Shown here one piece after another: positions 12,190 through 25,980 of a stretch of DNA of 64,000 bases. The stretch's first letter is position 1; every line of letters begins with the position of its first letter. Source of the DNA: Grifola frondosa (Eukaryota > Basidiomycota > Agaricomycetes > Polyporales > Grifolaceae); NCBI GenBank assembly GCA_001683735.1, contig LUGG01000002.1, forward strand, positions 620,001-684,000, given 5' to 3'. The notes beneath the pieces are model-generated. The model saw only the letters and a list, made by a program, of their open reading frames with translations, made no database searches and was not told the DNA's origin. Position numbers and translations under genes: made by a program.

Positions 12190-12697
12190 ATGCTCTTCAA
12201 ATGTTTTGTTCTCGCTGCTGTGGCTTTGCTCCCGGCGGTCTCAGCGTGGCAGGTCATGTTGTATGAGAATGGTTCGGGTGGTGATGCCCAGGACTGCTCC
12301 TCGGGTGGCACCACGGTGGAAGGCAGCGGCTCAGATTGCATTACTCCGCTCACTGGGATAAATGTTGAGAGCGCCGAGGCTCTCAGCTCTGATGGTTGTA
12401 CATGTAAGTCATCTGTTTCTTTTACTATAATTGAGTGGCTGACCGCCGTTGACTTCGTCTTTAGTCACCATTTTCTCTAACACGTAAGTCTCTTCGCTGG
12501 CAAGCGCACAGCTTTACCTCAGATTGATCTGAATACATACAGCGGCTGCTCTGGGAATTCCCTTGCTACGGCTGAACAAGGCGCATGCCTGATTGGTATC
12601 CCCGGCGTGATTAACCCTATCAGTCAGTATGACACTCTCTTCTTGCTGCAATATATCTGACTTCTTCCCGCCAGACTCCGTGGGTGTTTCGTGCTAA
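12190..12697 (+). CDS. Small cysteine-rich secreted protein
   Basis: Four exons. The protein begins with a clear signal peptide (MLFKCFVLAAVALLPAVSA, cleavage expected before WQVML). Exon 1 ends at 12403 and exon 2 is only 19 nt (12465-12483). The model reads on through SSDGC-TFTIFSNT-GCSGNSLATAEQGACL to GVSC and a TAA at 12695-12697. The mature chain is about 90 residues with six cysteines, spaced as if to form three disulfides. This is the profile of a fungal small secreted protein or effector-like protein. Family and target are not recognised. All three introns are short GT-AG introns. A TATA box lies just upstream. The last exon is very short, so the exact C-terminus is less certain. Confidence 0.6.
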
Positions 12698-15600
12698 ACG
12701 CGGGTTGTTGTAAAGTGGAAACCTCGCAAGAGCCTAGTGTATTGTTTATGTAACAAAACCGAAAGAATAGGTTGTTCTATGAATTGGGAATCATTGTTCG
12801 CTGTGGTATCAGAACATACCGGAGGATCATATCAATTTCCACGCCTTCCAGCCTTCATTGCTGACACGTTACAGGTATGCAGAAGTCACAATGAGCGGTA
12901 GGATTGACCGCACCAGCCTAATAACAGTGTAATTTGGAAATACATTCGATTCTCCGTGACATGCGGCTGGCCAAAGGCGTGATTAATGTCAACTCAGCAT
13001 TAACAGGAATAACGCATTTGCGCTTGATGACAACGTTTGCACAAGATGAAGATTAAGCATATGGCCACCTCAGCAAGAACAGACTGAGAGCATCGCTGAC
13101 CGATCTGACTGTCAGTGAAACGATTCCGTCTGTAATCAAGCAAGACGAGCACCAACATGATGCTCCAGTACTTTGAATATATTTTATTTGTTTAAATTCG
13201 GTAGTGCTATCATGCACGCTGGACACTTGTTCCTTTTGTTCGGACCTTGCCTTTCGCAGAAATATGAATCAATAACGGATCATACAAATATACAATCGCT
13301 ACATTCAATGACTATAGGATGCCTACAGCAACGAGCCTTCTGTTAACGGTCGAGGAGCTTCCTAAAGAACGCACGCTTTCAGATTATCGTCTGAAACCGG
13401 CGTATCAGTACAGACCCTAGGTCCCATGCAGGCCATTGCATCAGTGGATGGGGGAGATAAATAAGAACAACGCTCTTACATCGCGTAGATAATACCAATG
13501 CAGTCTGGGCGGTCGCGGCTTCGAGAATGACTCGCAAGGCGATGGAAGTCGCCTAGCAAAAGGACCAGGTCATCCGTTCATAAAGGCCATAAAACGCCTC
13601 ACATACCTTGCGCTTATCCTGCAGGGAATCTTTCTGGTCGAACCTAGTCTTCGTTGCTGACCATATATGGATATGGATGATAATAGGTCGTACAAGGATA
13701 TGGAAAAAAAAAGTTAACAAAGGCAAGTCATCAACGTCAGACATCAGACCTGGATTAACGATCCGTCAGCGTAGTTCTAGTTACAGGATCGAGTCGGGAG
13801 GGTTACTCACACATCACCTGGATGGTAGCGCTGTCGACTCTCTACCCCGTGTTGCGTGATAATGTCCGGAACTTCTGCGCAAGCCGAATTTGGAGCTGAA
13901 TTAATATATACTGGGTGATCTCCGCTAGCAGGTCTTTAAAAGTCGTCGATGAGTGTGTACTCACTTGCCGGCAGATCCAACCGCTGGTAAGAATTGAATA
14001 CGAGACGCTCCGCGTTACGTTTGCGCAGTAACGAACATCGGCTTGCCTTGGGGCGAAGTTGTAAACACCAATGTGCCAGTGCGAATCGCCGTGCGCCACT
14101 TCTGCAGTCCAGAAATCCAGCCATCAATAAGCGGAACCATCAATAACACGCCCACTTACCAAAGCGCGTCATTCGAAAACCCTATGAAACAGACTTTGCG
14201 CCGAAATCAGCCGGTAATTGCTAAAGGAAAGTGGGACGTTACGCTCCGCGCATTGAACGCATAGCAGCTGCAGGTATGTTGAGATCGTAACCGGATAACA
14301 AAGGTTTCGAACGAGGGTTACAAGACCAAGGCATTTGCCCGGAGCAGAGAGAATTCAGCGTATTCCAGACTGCAGAGCCCCAGAAGGAAATCAAGGTGCC
14401 AGAACGAGAGCTTGATGGACAGCCACAGAAAAGAGACAAAGCAGAGACAGACGCGCGTCTGCCTAGCTACTTGAAGGCTAGCGAGGCCTCCATTTCGCCA
14501 GGCTGCGCACTCGCCGAAGCGAGTCAGGGAAGACATGGAGATCGCAGGTCGCCCACATCGCCGGACACATTGGCCCGAGCCGGCACTCTCTCCGCCACAA
14601 GCGAGCCAAGGATCCACAGACAGGACCCAAACATAACGCACGAAGAAAAGATAAAGAAAAAAGTATAATAAAAGAGGAGAAACGTAGCGGCAGAGGTCGG
14701 AGAGGTCTTGAGGTCCGGGGGCATCCAGTGGTCTTCAACGGCTCTTGCACAGCCGCTTGAGGTAGCTTGCATAACTTGAACCGAGAACCAGACCAGAGTC
14801 CAAGCGGGTGTGGCGTCTTGACATATTTGCGGTGACGTAACTTTCTGCGCCTCTTGCCACTGGTCCGTGGGATTGTGGATAAGATCTTCCGATGCAGGCA
14901 CCTTGCTGTGGCGTGGCGACCCCATATTGCAGGTCAATAACCTATCGGATATATGAACACATGCACGATGATAGTCCAGGAGATACCTCACCAGCCATGC
15001 CTCAGACGTCGCCGATGTCTTCACACATCTTCTTGATTGCTTAGAATCAGCGCGAGGTCCTTTCCATCCGATAGCATCACCGGTACGGAATGAAGAAAGA
15101 CATACATGTACATGCCATGTGAGACTCGAAGTAGAAGAGGGATATTAGCGACGTCACCACAAAAAAATTATGAAGGCGGAGGAGGATATCCGCTGAGATG
15201 GAAGTGGAAGAGGAGAGAGCGGGAATGGGGCCTCCAACGGATGGGGGTGCCCGTTTATACGTTCTTGATCCAACTGCGTTTGGTAGTCTGTGTGGTCGTA
15301 TGGGTCCGCATCGTCTCAGATTCAAAATCCGCGACGTTATGCTCGCAATGTCCCATTCGCTCTCATTCGTTATCGCGTGGATAATCTCAGCCCAACTTTC
15401 CATGATGGGAAGATGCTTTGTTACGGAGTTCGAAAACGGTCGAGAAGATGGCAGAAAGCGTTTTGGCTAGGCACATGAGGCAGTCCAGCCGCTGCTCACG
15501 TTCCACATGTGCGGCGAGCCATATTTCCGCACCCATGTCATTTAGTTCCGATGAGGAAAGATCATGCGCCGTCCTTCCGACCCTATCCGATAAATGTCGT

Positions 15601-16374
15601 GATCTCAAGGCAGATATGTCGACGCAGCCGCAAAAGGGCACTCATCTGCTCTTGATCAATCATATCCACTGTTGTCCTGTATGACATCTGTTAAAATACA
15701 GCGCGGCTACAAATGTGAGCACAACAATGATTACGAATTCTATTGGTCGTCAACATGAGACGATGCCAAGACGGGTTGAATGGCTGAGGCACGAACCTTC
15801 TCAAGTGGAATACGCAGAGTTTGGCCAATGTTTGTAGGCTACGGAGAATATCGCCGCGCGCCCGCAAATGCATTAAGATGGAATAAACATTGAACGGTGA
15901 TATGTATCACCCAAGACTTTTGCGCAGGCACAGGCCGATTGTCATATGACACGTTCAACGGCATCCAGTGTGTACTGCGAATTGTAATGATACTCGCATC
16001 CTATGCATGTCAGCGTCGCATGTGGTTGTATCTACCACGATCCGGTGCACGAACTCTGCATCTTCCGCAACTTGGCGAGCCACGGTTTCACAGAATGACT
16101 GTGCCGATTTCTGGGAGACATCTTCTGAGATAACTGTCCGATCATTACGTGCCGACTCACTTACCAGATGATTATCGGAATTCCTTCTTGCTCAACTACC
16201 TACATAATATTGTCGTAGGAAGCAGCCACGGGTTAGTACATGTTATAATTATTTTGCAACGTAATGTGCCAAAAATGGACGTTACATAATTGATTCTCAC
16301 ATGATTTTCTGAGCGCTCAAGTTAACGTTACGCCCCAAGAAAGTGAGCGTACTCGTTTTACTACTCTATCATCG
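12698..16374. other. 3.7-kb stretch without recognised genes
   Basis: No conserved domain, tRNA or clear multi-exon gene was seen. The longest frame, minus strand 14524-15024 (166 codons), includes a hydrophobic segment (AATFLLFYYTFFFIFSSCVM). It is followed on the same strand by another hydrophobic frame (14318-14641, FVSFLWLSIKLSFWHLDFLL). A decayed or very divergent membrane-protein gene around 14.3-15.4 kb is possible, but I could not build a supported model. Confidence 0.4.
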
Positions 16375-18824
16375 ATGTCTTCTGCTTCCAAAATGCCGCG
16401 AAAACGCCCAGCAGTCTCGCAGGCGGGTCCCAAGCACAAGAAAGCTCACGTCGACAAACCCAGTGTCACTGACAAGGGAAAGAAAAGAAGTCAGCCGGTT
16501 ACACTTCCTCTAAAAGACGACAGTGCTACGAGTTCGGAAGATGAGTTTGAAGGTGAAGAGCTGGAAGAGGAGCAGTTTGACGAATTTGACGCAGAGATTG
16601 GTGGGGACGATGCAAATTCGAGACCTAATCCGAAGGATCCAAATGGTATGTGTTCTCTTTCTGTAACGCGACCGCGGAGTTCTCACCAATGTGACTTGCT
16701 AATGTAGCGACCCGTGAATCGCACAGGGCTCAGCGTGCGCTACTCGAACAACGGCGCGCCGCCAAACCATACTCGGCTCTTCTCACACAAGCAAAAGATG
16801 CTTGGACGTTGGCACGACAGAAAAACCTGAAGAAGCAAGTCCGAACGAAGCATATTCATGCATTAATGGACATCATAAGGGGTCAAGTAAAAGACATCGT
16901 TTTCAAGCACGATGCGAGCCGCATTGTGCAGACAGCTGTAAAACATGGTGGGCAGAGCGAGCGGAACGAGATTGCAGAAGAGCTGAAAGGGCGATACAAG
17001 GAGCTTGCCCAGAACAAGTACTCGAAAGTGCGTGGCTATTGCAGTTTTACTCTGCATCCTTCATATTTAAGACTGGAATACCTGCAGTTCCTGGTCACTA
17101 AGCTTATCCGCCTCTGCCCCGCGCATCGGGCTACTATCTTGCGCGAATTTCAGGGCCATATTCTTCGCATGCTTCTTCACCGAGAAGCCTCGAGCGTTCT
17201 CGCTGATGCTTTCGAGCTTCATGCCAATGCTTACGAGCGCTCCCTACTTCTACGTGATTTCTATGGCAAGGAGGCGAATCTCTTCACTGTAACTGCTGGA
17301 AGCGATGAGGAGAAGGAGCGCTCGAAGAAGGGGTTGCCAGGTCTACTGGAGAATCTCGAGGAGGATAGGCGCAAGCGTGTATTGACAGCGTTGAAGGACA
17401 ATTTGGTGACTATGTCAGTGGTCATCTTCTATTGCTTTCGATGTAAGATCTCATGGGGAACTTTGTTATATAGTTTCAACAACCCAGACAAGGGAGCAGT
17501 TGCGCATGCCATCGTTCATCGCGCGTTGTGGGAATACTTGGCTGCTATCAACGGGCTGAAAGACACCGACGAACAGGAGAAGCTGCGGCGAGAAATTTTC
17601 GAGAGGTATGTCCTTCGTTAATGCACATGCTGGCAACATCTAGAACGGTACTTCGCCGTTAGTTGTCAGGATGTCTTGGCCGAGATGGTGCACACAAAAG
17701 ATGGAAGTCGAGTCGTAAGAGAATTTATTGTTCAGGGAACGGCAAAGGTACAGCAGCATTGATCATCTCATCTGCATTCATAATGTTCAACATGTATTGC
17801 AGGATCGGAAACATATCGTTAAGACCATTAAGCCACACGTAGATCGTATGTGCAAAGACGACGAGGCGCAACTCGTACTATTTACTGCGTTCGATGTTAT
17901 CGAGTGAGTGCCTCTTCGCATTCTCTCGCTTTATTTCATGCTAACTTTTGGGAAGCGACACAAAATTGACAGCTAAATCATTGGTCTCTGACATTGTTGC
18001 CTCTGCCCCTTCGCTTTACACTTCCTCTCAAGGTCGCCGCTCCCTGATCTACCTTGTTGCTCCTCGTACACGGCGGCACTTCACACCAGCTCAAGTCCGT
18101 CTAAATTCTGCGTGTGATCTTGCCACTATTGACTTTGTATTTCAGATTGCCTTGCTGGCGGAGACTGACAGCGTTCGAGCACGGACTAGCAAAAAGGATG
18201 ACACAGTTCGATCAGCAGAAATCAGGCGTGCCGCGAGCGACGGCCTGCTTGCATGGATAGCAAATAGCGGAGCAGAAGTTTCGCGTGACCCCGGCGGAAG
18301 TTTGGTAATTAGCGAGATCATGCTTGAAGCCGAAGGCGGTAAGTTGTTGATGGCTAGAACGTCAGGTTACATATGTTAACGAGAGCATGTTATTATTCAC
18401 AGATAAATCTGCAGCATCCGATACGTTGCTGAAAGCGTTGTCGACCCAATATCCATCCCAAGACCCAGCCGCACCGCATCCCATTTCTCTGCCCCACACA
18501 TCACGCATTTACAAAACATTGCTTCAGGGCGGGCATTTCTCACGAACGACCAGCGCAATCGAGCCCGCTCCACATTTCTCGTCATCTGCATTCGCGGCCC
18601 GGTTTGTACAGCTGGTAGGGCGCGAGACTACGATAGCGATGGCAAAGGGCGATGGCGCATTCGTAATTTCTGCGTTGTGTGAGCAGTTAATGAAGGAAGA
18701 GGCGGAGGAGACATCAGTGATTCGCAGTTGGTTTGACGAAGATACGTTGAAAGAGATGGATAAGACTACGAAAGGAGCGAGCCTTCTTTTGGAGATGATT
18801 CAGCGATTGCGAGTGGCTGCATGA
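16375..18824 (+). CDS. PUF6: Pumilio-family protein Puf6 (PUM3) with CPL domain
   Basis: Starts MSSASKMPRKRPAVS and ends LLLEMIQRLRVAA. The N-terminus is lysine-rich (nuclear/nucleolar type) followed by a long acidic run (DEFEGEELEEEQFDEFDAEI). The Puf repeat region then begins: KHIHALMDIIRGQVKDIVFK, HDASRIVQTAVKHGG, FLVTKLIRLCPAHRATILRE, HILRMLLHREASSVLADAFE, and later DVLAEMVHTKDGSRVVREFI. The C-terminal part matches the CPL region (DGAFVISALCEQLMKEEAEE). Puf6/PUM3 proteins bind RNA, function in 60S ribosomal subunit maturation and, in yeast, repress ASH1 mRNA translation. Introns are short and the frame appears intact. Estimated length about 670 residues, normal for the family. Confidence 0.85.
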
Positions 18825-19327
18825 GACTTCAGTAGTTTTGGTTGTATGTTGTGCCTTCATATATCTGTCCGTCGCTATCATTGTCGGGGACCTCCTTGTT
18901 TGATCATGGGCTGAATATGTAGAGCACGAATATCTCACACTGGTATACTTGTGGTACTCCTGCTTGAAACGCGCCCCAGACGCAGGGACGGAGTCAGCAA
19001 GTACTGGGGAGTGAACGCGTTGCGGTCACGTGGTCGCGTCACCCTCACTAGTTACATCTACAACCTCGTGTTTTCAAGGGGAGCCTCTCGTAAAGAAACA
19101 GCATGGTCAGGAAGTCGTATACATATACAGCCAGATCATTAATGTTGACATATGTCATTTTGAATGTTAAGAATATATTTTCTTCCAGTCAATAAGTATT
19201 ATGTCATCGCGCTCGTCGCGTCAACAAAGACAAATAACGCGACGTGACCGCGTCGACTCAACAGACGCTCAAAGGAATCTCCGCAGGACAAGACAGCACA
19301 CATTCTCCCATCAACAGATACTGCGCG
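18825..19327. other. PUF6-DNA2 intergenic region
   Basis: About 500 bp holding the PUF6 3' end and the DNA2 promoter. The promoter part contains a cluster of CGCGT/ACGCG half-sites, listed separately. No further gene seen. Confidence 0.5.
19217..19253 (+). promoter_or_regulatory. ACGCG (MluI-box-like) cluster upstream of DNA2
   Basis: Three copies of CGCGT/ACGCG at 19217-19221, 19237-19241 and 19249-19253, about 75-110 bp before the DNA2 ATG. In yeasts this core is the MCB bound by MBF (Mbp1/Swi6-type) to drive G1/S transcription of replication genes. Function here is inferred. Confidence 0.45.
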
Positions 19328-22300
19328 ATGCCTCCAATCAAACGGTCGGAAAGGGAGGAAGATGATTTCATGAATGCACTGTTATCCGACCTCGACTCTT
19401 CCTTGGCTACACCATCTTCTCCTGCGAAACATGTCCTGGTCTCTCCAAAACAGCCTCCCAGATGCATTGCACCTGTAACTCCCATGAAGCCTGCACGTCG
19501 AGCATCTGTTATCTCTACGCCAACTCCGTCAGCACACAAAGCTCCTGTCGTCTATTCCGCTAACGATGTTGATGTTGACGCGCTTGTTGAGGGTGCGGAG
19601 GATTGGGACTGGAACGACATGAATTCCGACTTCATGAGTCCCAGAAAGCAGAGATCTCCGAAACGCACCGTATGTTACATTTCTTCCTCCTTATCCTTCA
19701 CTAACTTGAGCTTATTCAGTCTCTGGGCGCCCCAAATCTCCCAAAGCACGTTCCTCCTACTTGCACGCGCTGTCTTGTGAAGAATCTCGATGAGGGATAT
19801 TCTGACAACCACTTCACCAAGGTGAGCTCATTACACCCTCATCCTATTCTCGGTTACATGACTCGAACATGCCATCGCTACTGTGCAACTCTCGTATGCC
19901 GGAATATCGTTGATATGAGACAATATGTCTTTCATGGTACCGTGTTTCGGAATACAGGGGACATATCACAGACACATCTACGGGGCTGTCCACGACAATT
20001 GCCTTACTGTCTTGGCTCGCGACGTGTTGTCCGCCTCCGCGGTAATCTCCAAAGCTACTCCATAGAGACAAGATGCATTTGTCGTGGCTTTCATTCGCTG
20101 TTAGCCAACGTTACATTCGACAATCCTGTGTGCCTATATATGGCGGACGCCGCTGACTCTACAAGTCCGGATGATTTTCATCCAGTAGAGGGTAGCCAGG
20201 CAAGGACTCATGCTGATTATATCAGCTTTACCTTCTAGAATTGTACTGACCGTGCATCCACATGTTAGACACTAGTAGTGGAAGTGGTGCCTACTAATGA
20301 GCGCCGCTGTGTGATTCTGCGAGATGACTGGGTAGAAGCGGATGTTCGAATTGGTGCGCATGCTCAGACATGTTCTTGATTACTCACTGAGTAAGCCTCA
20401 TTTAGGGGACATCATAAATGTCATCGGCGACTTCGCAACGTCCCCATCAACATCCTCTTCTATGCCAATATCCACTATCGTCATATGTTCGAAAAACAAT
20501 CTTTTCATTCATCATCCAGACATCCTGATCACGGCAACTTCTCTGTCCAATGCGCCAAATTGCGCGCGGAAGCCACTGCTTTCCAATCTTATACGCTCGT
20601 CATCGGACGTGACCCCCGCGTTGGTTTGGGGTAACATGTTGCATGAAGTGATGCAGGCTTGTCTCTGTGAAGGCCGATGGGACGAGCGATGGGTTGACGA
20701 GAAAATCTCAAATGTCGTGAACAAAGGTCTGGGCGAGCTCATGAGGATCGACATGGGAGTGGATCAAGCGAAAATCGAAGTGAAGGCGCGTGCGAAGGGG
20801 TTGAAAGTGTTTGCTGAGAAGTATATCGCACAGACACCAAAGGTGCGTTGCGCGCATAATGAATGGTAGTTATATCTGATATGCTGCCTGTTTAGCCTGA
20901 TGCATTCTTGACGAACACCCGGTCTGCGGCGGGGCAGACATCAGTTCTCGCAATCTCGAAGCTACACGACTTCGAGGAAGATATCTGGTCCCCGACGTAT
21001 GGTCTTAAGGGCAAACTAGATGCTTCAGTGCAGGCGGTCATCTCAGACATCGATAGTGCGAGTAACCCATACACAAAGGCTTCGCCGAAAGCAGCGACGC
21101 ATAGCTCGCCGATGCCGTTCGAAATCAAGACCGGGCGTACAGTCGGAGGAATGGAGCACCGTGCGCAGACGATGCTCTATACGCTACTAATGGCCGAGCG
21201 CTATGGCACAGAGGTCCCGAGCGGACTGCTGTACTATACTCAGTGTGACGAAGTCGTGCGAGTGCCTGCTGCACGAAATGAGGTACGCGCGCTGCTCGTA
21301 GCGCGAAATGAGATGGCAGTATATATGATGAGGAGGATGAGAGAGCCGAAGGCGCAGACGGGCAAGGTTCAATATGCGCAGGATATTGTGAGCGCGTCTG
21401 TAGGGGACCTGGAGGATGTACCGACGGCGGAGGCTTTCTTGCCCCCAACCATCGACGATCTCCGGTCATGCAGCAAGTGCTATGCTCTCGACACATGCAT
21501 GTTGTACCGCAAAGTATGATTTCGGTCTCCTTCATGTTATCTATTGATTTAATTTTACTTGCTTATCTCTTAGGCTGTCGAGAACGTTGTCGACACTACG
21601 TCGCCCATTGCGGATATCTATGCTTTAAAGACATCCCATCTAACTCCTGCTCAAGCAGCGTTTTTCAAGAAATGGGAAGCTCTCATTGCCCTGGAAGAAC
21701 AGGATCTCGTGCGTTTCAAAAAGGAGCTGTGGACGATGGATGCGCAGGAACGCGAAGCCAAGGGCAGATGCTTCAGCAACATGACTCTCGACGCATCATA
21801 TCGTGCCCCGGACTCCTCGCCGAGAGCGGCTCTTCAGAAGGAAGGGAAGATCCACAAATTCACGTATAGATTCGTCAAGGCTTCATTGGGCCAAGCGTCG
21901 TTGCTCAATGGGCACATGAGCTGCGGTGATGCGATCACGATCTCTGTTGAGCCTGATCTTCTAGCTTGGGCGCGTGGCTTTATCGTCGTTCTTACCCCTC
22001 AGGAGATAGTTGTGGGCGTCGACCACGATATCAACATGGAAACTATCATAGCTCGGCTTCGGAACAAGACGGGTAGTCCAGTGGTTGATGTCATATTTAG
22101 GATCGACAAGGACGAATTGTTTGGTGGGATGGGTCGCGTCCGAGACAATCTCGCGCAACTATTTTATGTGGACGGCGACCCGCGACGGCTCGAGCTCGTC
22201 GTCGATCTTAGATCTCCCCGCTTCGAGGATGACTTCGATGTTGATTCTATCATGCTCCATTCTGCTTCTTTTCACCTCAATGAGAGCCAGAGACTGGCGG

Positions 22301-23997
22301 TGACGAAGGTCCTCAGCGCTCAGGACTATGCGCTGATCTTGGGCATGCCTGGGACGGGCAAGACCACTGTGATTGCTGCACTGATACAGGAACTTGTGAA
22401 TTCGGGGAAAACAGTGCTGCTTGCTTCATATACCCATTCCGCCGTCGACACGATCCTGTTGAAATTATTAGACGCGGATTTCGGCATCCTACGCCTTGGG
22501 AATTTGGACAAGGTCTGTCATGCGTACTGGATTTGAAGCTGATTATTGATAGACCTTGCAACGTAGATTCATCCGGACGTCCAGAAGTTCATACTTGCTT
22601 GTCAACGTCCTGCAACAACGAAGGAGCAGTTAGAGCACCAAGTGATGGCCCCTCCTGTTGTTGCGACAACTTGTCTATCCATTGACCAGTGAGTTTGATC
22701 AAATCAAATAAGATGTCACTTTTAGTTCTCAACATCGTCCTCTCTTGCAGCCCGTTGTTCTCTCGACGGAAATTCGATTACTGCATCGTGGACGAAGCAT
22801 CCCAAATTACCCTTCCGACCTGTTTAGGGCCTCTCAGATTTGCAGATAAATTTGTGCTCGTGGGTGACCATTTCCAGCTTCCGCCACTAGTAAGTCCTGT
22901 GCCTCTCCAGTATTCGTAACTTGTCTGAGGATAACCTCGTAGGTTAGAAACCGGCGGGCTAGGAAAGGCGGCATGGACGTATCTCTGTTCCGCCGTCTGT
23001 CGGATGCCCATCCGCATGCCGTGGTGGACCTCACACATCAGTATAGGATGAACGCAGACATCATGCTGTTATCGAATAGGCTTATTTATAGCGATCGACT
23101 TCGCTGTGGCTCGGAAGCGGTTGCGCGGCGATCATTGGTTCTGCCTAACCCGAGCTTCATTCCATCACTGCATGCAAAGGCGTCTTGTCATAAGACCGGA
23201 TGCTGGCTGAGAAGGCTCCTGGATGAGAGGTATGTCAATATAACAAACTTCGCTATCTGATCTTCTCTTACATCTATTCAGTTGCAAGGCTGTCTTCGTC
23301 GACACCGACGCTGTCCCTGCGCACGATTCGCGGGTGGGCGACCTTGTCGAGAACCAAGTAGAAGCCTGTTTGGTCTATCAAGTGACAGAGTGTCTCTTGC
23401 GCAGTGGCCTTCGTCAGGATCAAATCGGCGTCATCTCACTGTATCGCCAACAGCTCAAGTTACTTTCGTACTTGTTGCAGGATAGGAAAGAAGTGGAGAT
23501 GTTGACAGCAGACCGCAGTCAAGGGCGCGACAAAGACTGCATCATCATTTCTATGGTACGGTCGAATGACAACGGACAGGTATGTGACGAGTTGTTCTGT
23601 GGCAGAATTATATTGACCTTTCAATTGACAGCTCGGTGACCTCGTAAAAGACTGGCGGCGAATAAATGTTTCGTTCACTCGTGCTCGATCGAAGTTGATC
23701 ATCTTCGGTTCGAGGAAAACTCTTCAGACAACGCCCCTGCTTGCCGAATTCTTCGAATTGATGGACAGCAAGGGCTGGATTCTTCGCCTTCCTCCGAACG
23801 CACACGAGATGCACGACTTCAACCCGCCGAGTTGTAAGAAACGCTCGGCCGAGGATGCGGTTCTGGACCTGCCATCGAAGAAGCAGAAGGAAAATGTGCG
23901 GTCAATGCTTTCGAAGAAAGGCAAAATCGGTGCGACAGAGGCAGGCTTGTTGAAGGGGATGCCATTTTTGAGAGACGTGGTGAATGGTTGCAAGTAA
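19328..23997 (+). CDS. DNA2: DNA replication ATP-dependent helicase/nuclease Dna2
   Basis: Starts [20 protein letters not shown] (ATG 19328; an upstream in-frame ATG-like start would add an unlikely leader) and ends [14 protein letters not shown]. Domains in order: an N-terminal regulatory region; an OB-like/nuclease region with [18 protein letters not shown] and the catalytic stretch [20 protein letters not shown]; Fe-S cluster cysteines ([14 protein letters not shown]); then SF1 helicase motifs I ([15 protein letters not shown]), Ia ([11 protein letters not shown]), II (CIVDEASQ), III ([12 protein letters not shown]), IV (DLTHQYRMN), V ([11 protein letters not shown]) and VI ([14 protein letters not shown]). 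Dna2 trims long Okazaki-fragment flaps and resects DNA ends. About 14 short introns; the frame appears intact throughout. Length estimate about 1,270 residues, typical. All catalytic motifs are present, so the gene should be functional. Confidence 0.93.
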
Positions 23998-24396
23998 TTT
24001 TAATTCTCTTGATTCCAGCATCTCTACTAGATATGATCGTCAAGCGTATTCTTCCATATATGTCTGCAGAGACCTGTGATATTTATGTGTACTATCCCTG
24101 AAATTTTGATTCGTCGGACGACCCGGCCCTGGTTTCTCTCGTTATCCTCCCATAGGATACGCTTCTTTGTTGGCGGACTGATGAGAGTATAAGCAAGCTC
24201 CATTCATCTGTCAATTTGCGCAGACAACCCGCGGATGAGCTCTTTCTCTTTGGAGACCCCCGATCAAGATCCAACTGATCGATCGCGCATCGCCCTTTTG
24301 CGCGGTCACCGGTCAGGACCAAAGTTGTAGCAAAAAGTTATGATGCACGTTAACGCTGGCTTCCACCGAAACAAATGAAGTTAATATTCCCGCCGG

Positions 24397-24403
24397 TATA
24401 AAA
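24397..24403 (+). promoter_or_regulatory. Isolated TATA box
   Basis: TATAAAA followed within about 200 bp by several ATGs but no long frame. It may drive a short peptide gene or a non-coding transcript, or be chance. Confidence 0.25.
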
Positions 24404-25972
24404 CAGCTTGTTGATTACGATGCCTCAAATTGCACACGAACCTGCTCCAGAGGTGTCTATAAGCGCTCAGCTCTCAGCTCTTGAATCTGGGTGTTCGCTC
24501 ATTCTATGATTCTTTTCGCTGTCATCTCCTGAACTCTTATGGTCTCTGTCGCTCCAGCTCTCGGAGTTCGTACCTTTGTCCATTCGATCACTTAAACATG
24601 ACGTTCAGAGTCTCGAGCGCGCCATCACTACGAGATCTCGACAATGCTCTAGTGCCAGCACGCGCTACCGACATGTTTTCTACATTGGCGTGAGACTAAG
24701 ATTTATAGGAATAATGGTGAGTGTTCACTATAAGTTATATTTCCAAATGATGGTTTCGATTAAAATCCAGGTCAATCCGGATTCCGTGTCCATCCCCACC
24801 AAAAACAAGAGTCATGACTGTCTCGCCATTCTCTACCCGGGGTGCCCTGTTTCGATTGAACGGAACGTAGCTGCGTGGTTCTTTCTCTTTTAACGACAAG
24901 ACGTTGTCGTGTGCTCATGGATATAGAGCACTAGTATCTGAAACGTACAGCTTTATGTAAGTCAAAGTGACATTGGGAGACTTTGGCCGTTTTTATCATT
25001 CTAATCATCACTCTGAAGACCCCATTCAGCTTCACCTGGTACCTTAATGATCACTAACCCTACGTGGATCTTTCGATGGTCTCTTGGTACGTGCATCGGA
25101 CAAATTTATCTTGTCGCATTTCGGACTCATCATTAGTGACAATTTCCAGGACCACCTGTGAATCACGGAAGTAGTCCACGCAGTGACGGCACGTCTGTAA
25201 AGTAGTCAACATCTTCTTGTTGCACAGTAGGCTATAGCCTATCTCCAACACCCAGCCTTGTCATGTACTTGCGCAATCAGATATCCTCAACTCCCGGTGG
25301 ATCCGCAATTGTTCATGAAGGATGTTTCCAGCGGCCTCTAATACCGTCAGACCCCGACGACGTGACACAGGCAAGTCATTCTTTCATTGGTGACGGTACA
25401 GTCGTAACATCTGATGAAGGCAATCGCGTTAATCTTACCAGGAACCAACACTGCAGAGCGATGAGGGATATTGATAATAGCACATTCAGCCGGTGGTGAC
25501 ACCTCATTGCTCCATGCTACGCGTCCTGCGGCCATCACGTAGGAAGAGTACGTGCCATAGGCTATTCAATTCAGGCTCATCACTCTCGTTATTATGAGAC
25601 TATTTCTCTTGAGCTGTGACGCAATTCTGACAGCTCTTTATCCGAACCTGGTGTTGTTCCAACTTGGTCACTATCGACTTACGAAATTGACACAACCGCA
25701 CACAACCATCGAACTCAAAACAGATTAGTAGTCCACTGTTGACACTAGCAGTATACGCCATCCTTTCCGTCATTCTCATCTGTGTTCTACGTTTGGGATC
25801 CCACGCTAGCGCACTATCGGACAAATTTGCAGGTCATGGTGGAGTCCAGAACATCATCAAAGCATGCTTTGTGGCGCATGAGGGAGCATGGCGTTACGGT
25901 TGGCACGACGCTGCCCAAAATCGTACTTTTTCACTCCGCGGCCACGGGCACGTTTTTGCTGGGACGGGACAG

Positions 25973-25980
25973 TATATAAA
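25973..25980 (+). promoter_or_regulatory. TATA box of the small C2H2 gene
   Basis: TATATAAA followed by a long C-rich pyrimidine and CAACCACC tract leading to the ATG at 26111, a strong-looking fungal core promoter. Confidence 0.5.

Noticed and set aside
14524..15024. 166-codon minus-strand frame with a hydrophobic segment
   Set aside because: No recognised family and no splice model linking it to neighbouring frames; left as a note in the gene-poor block.
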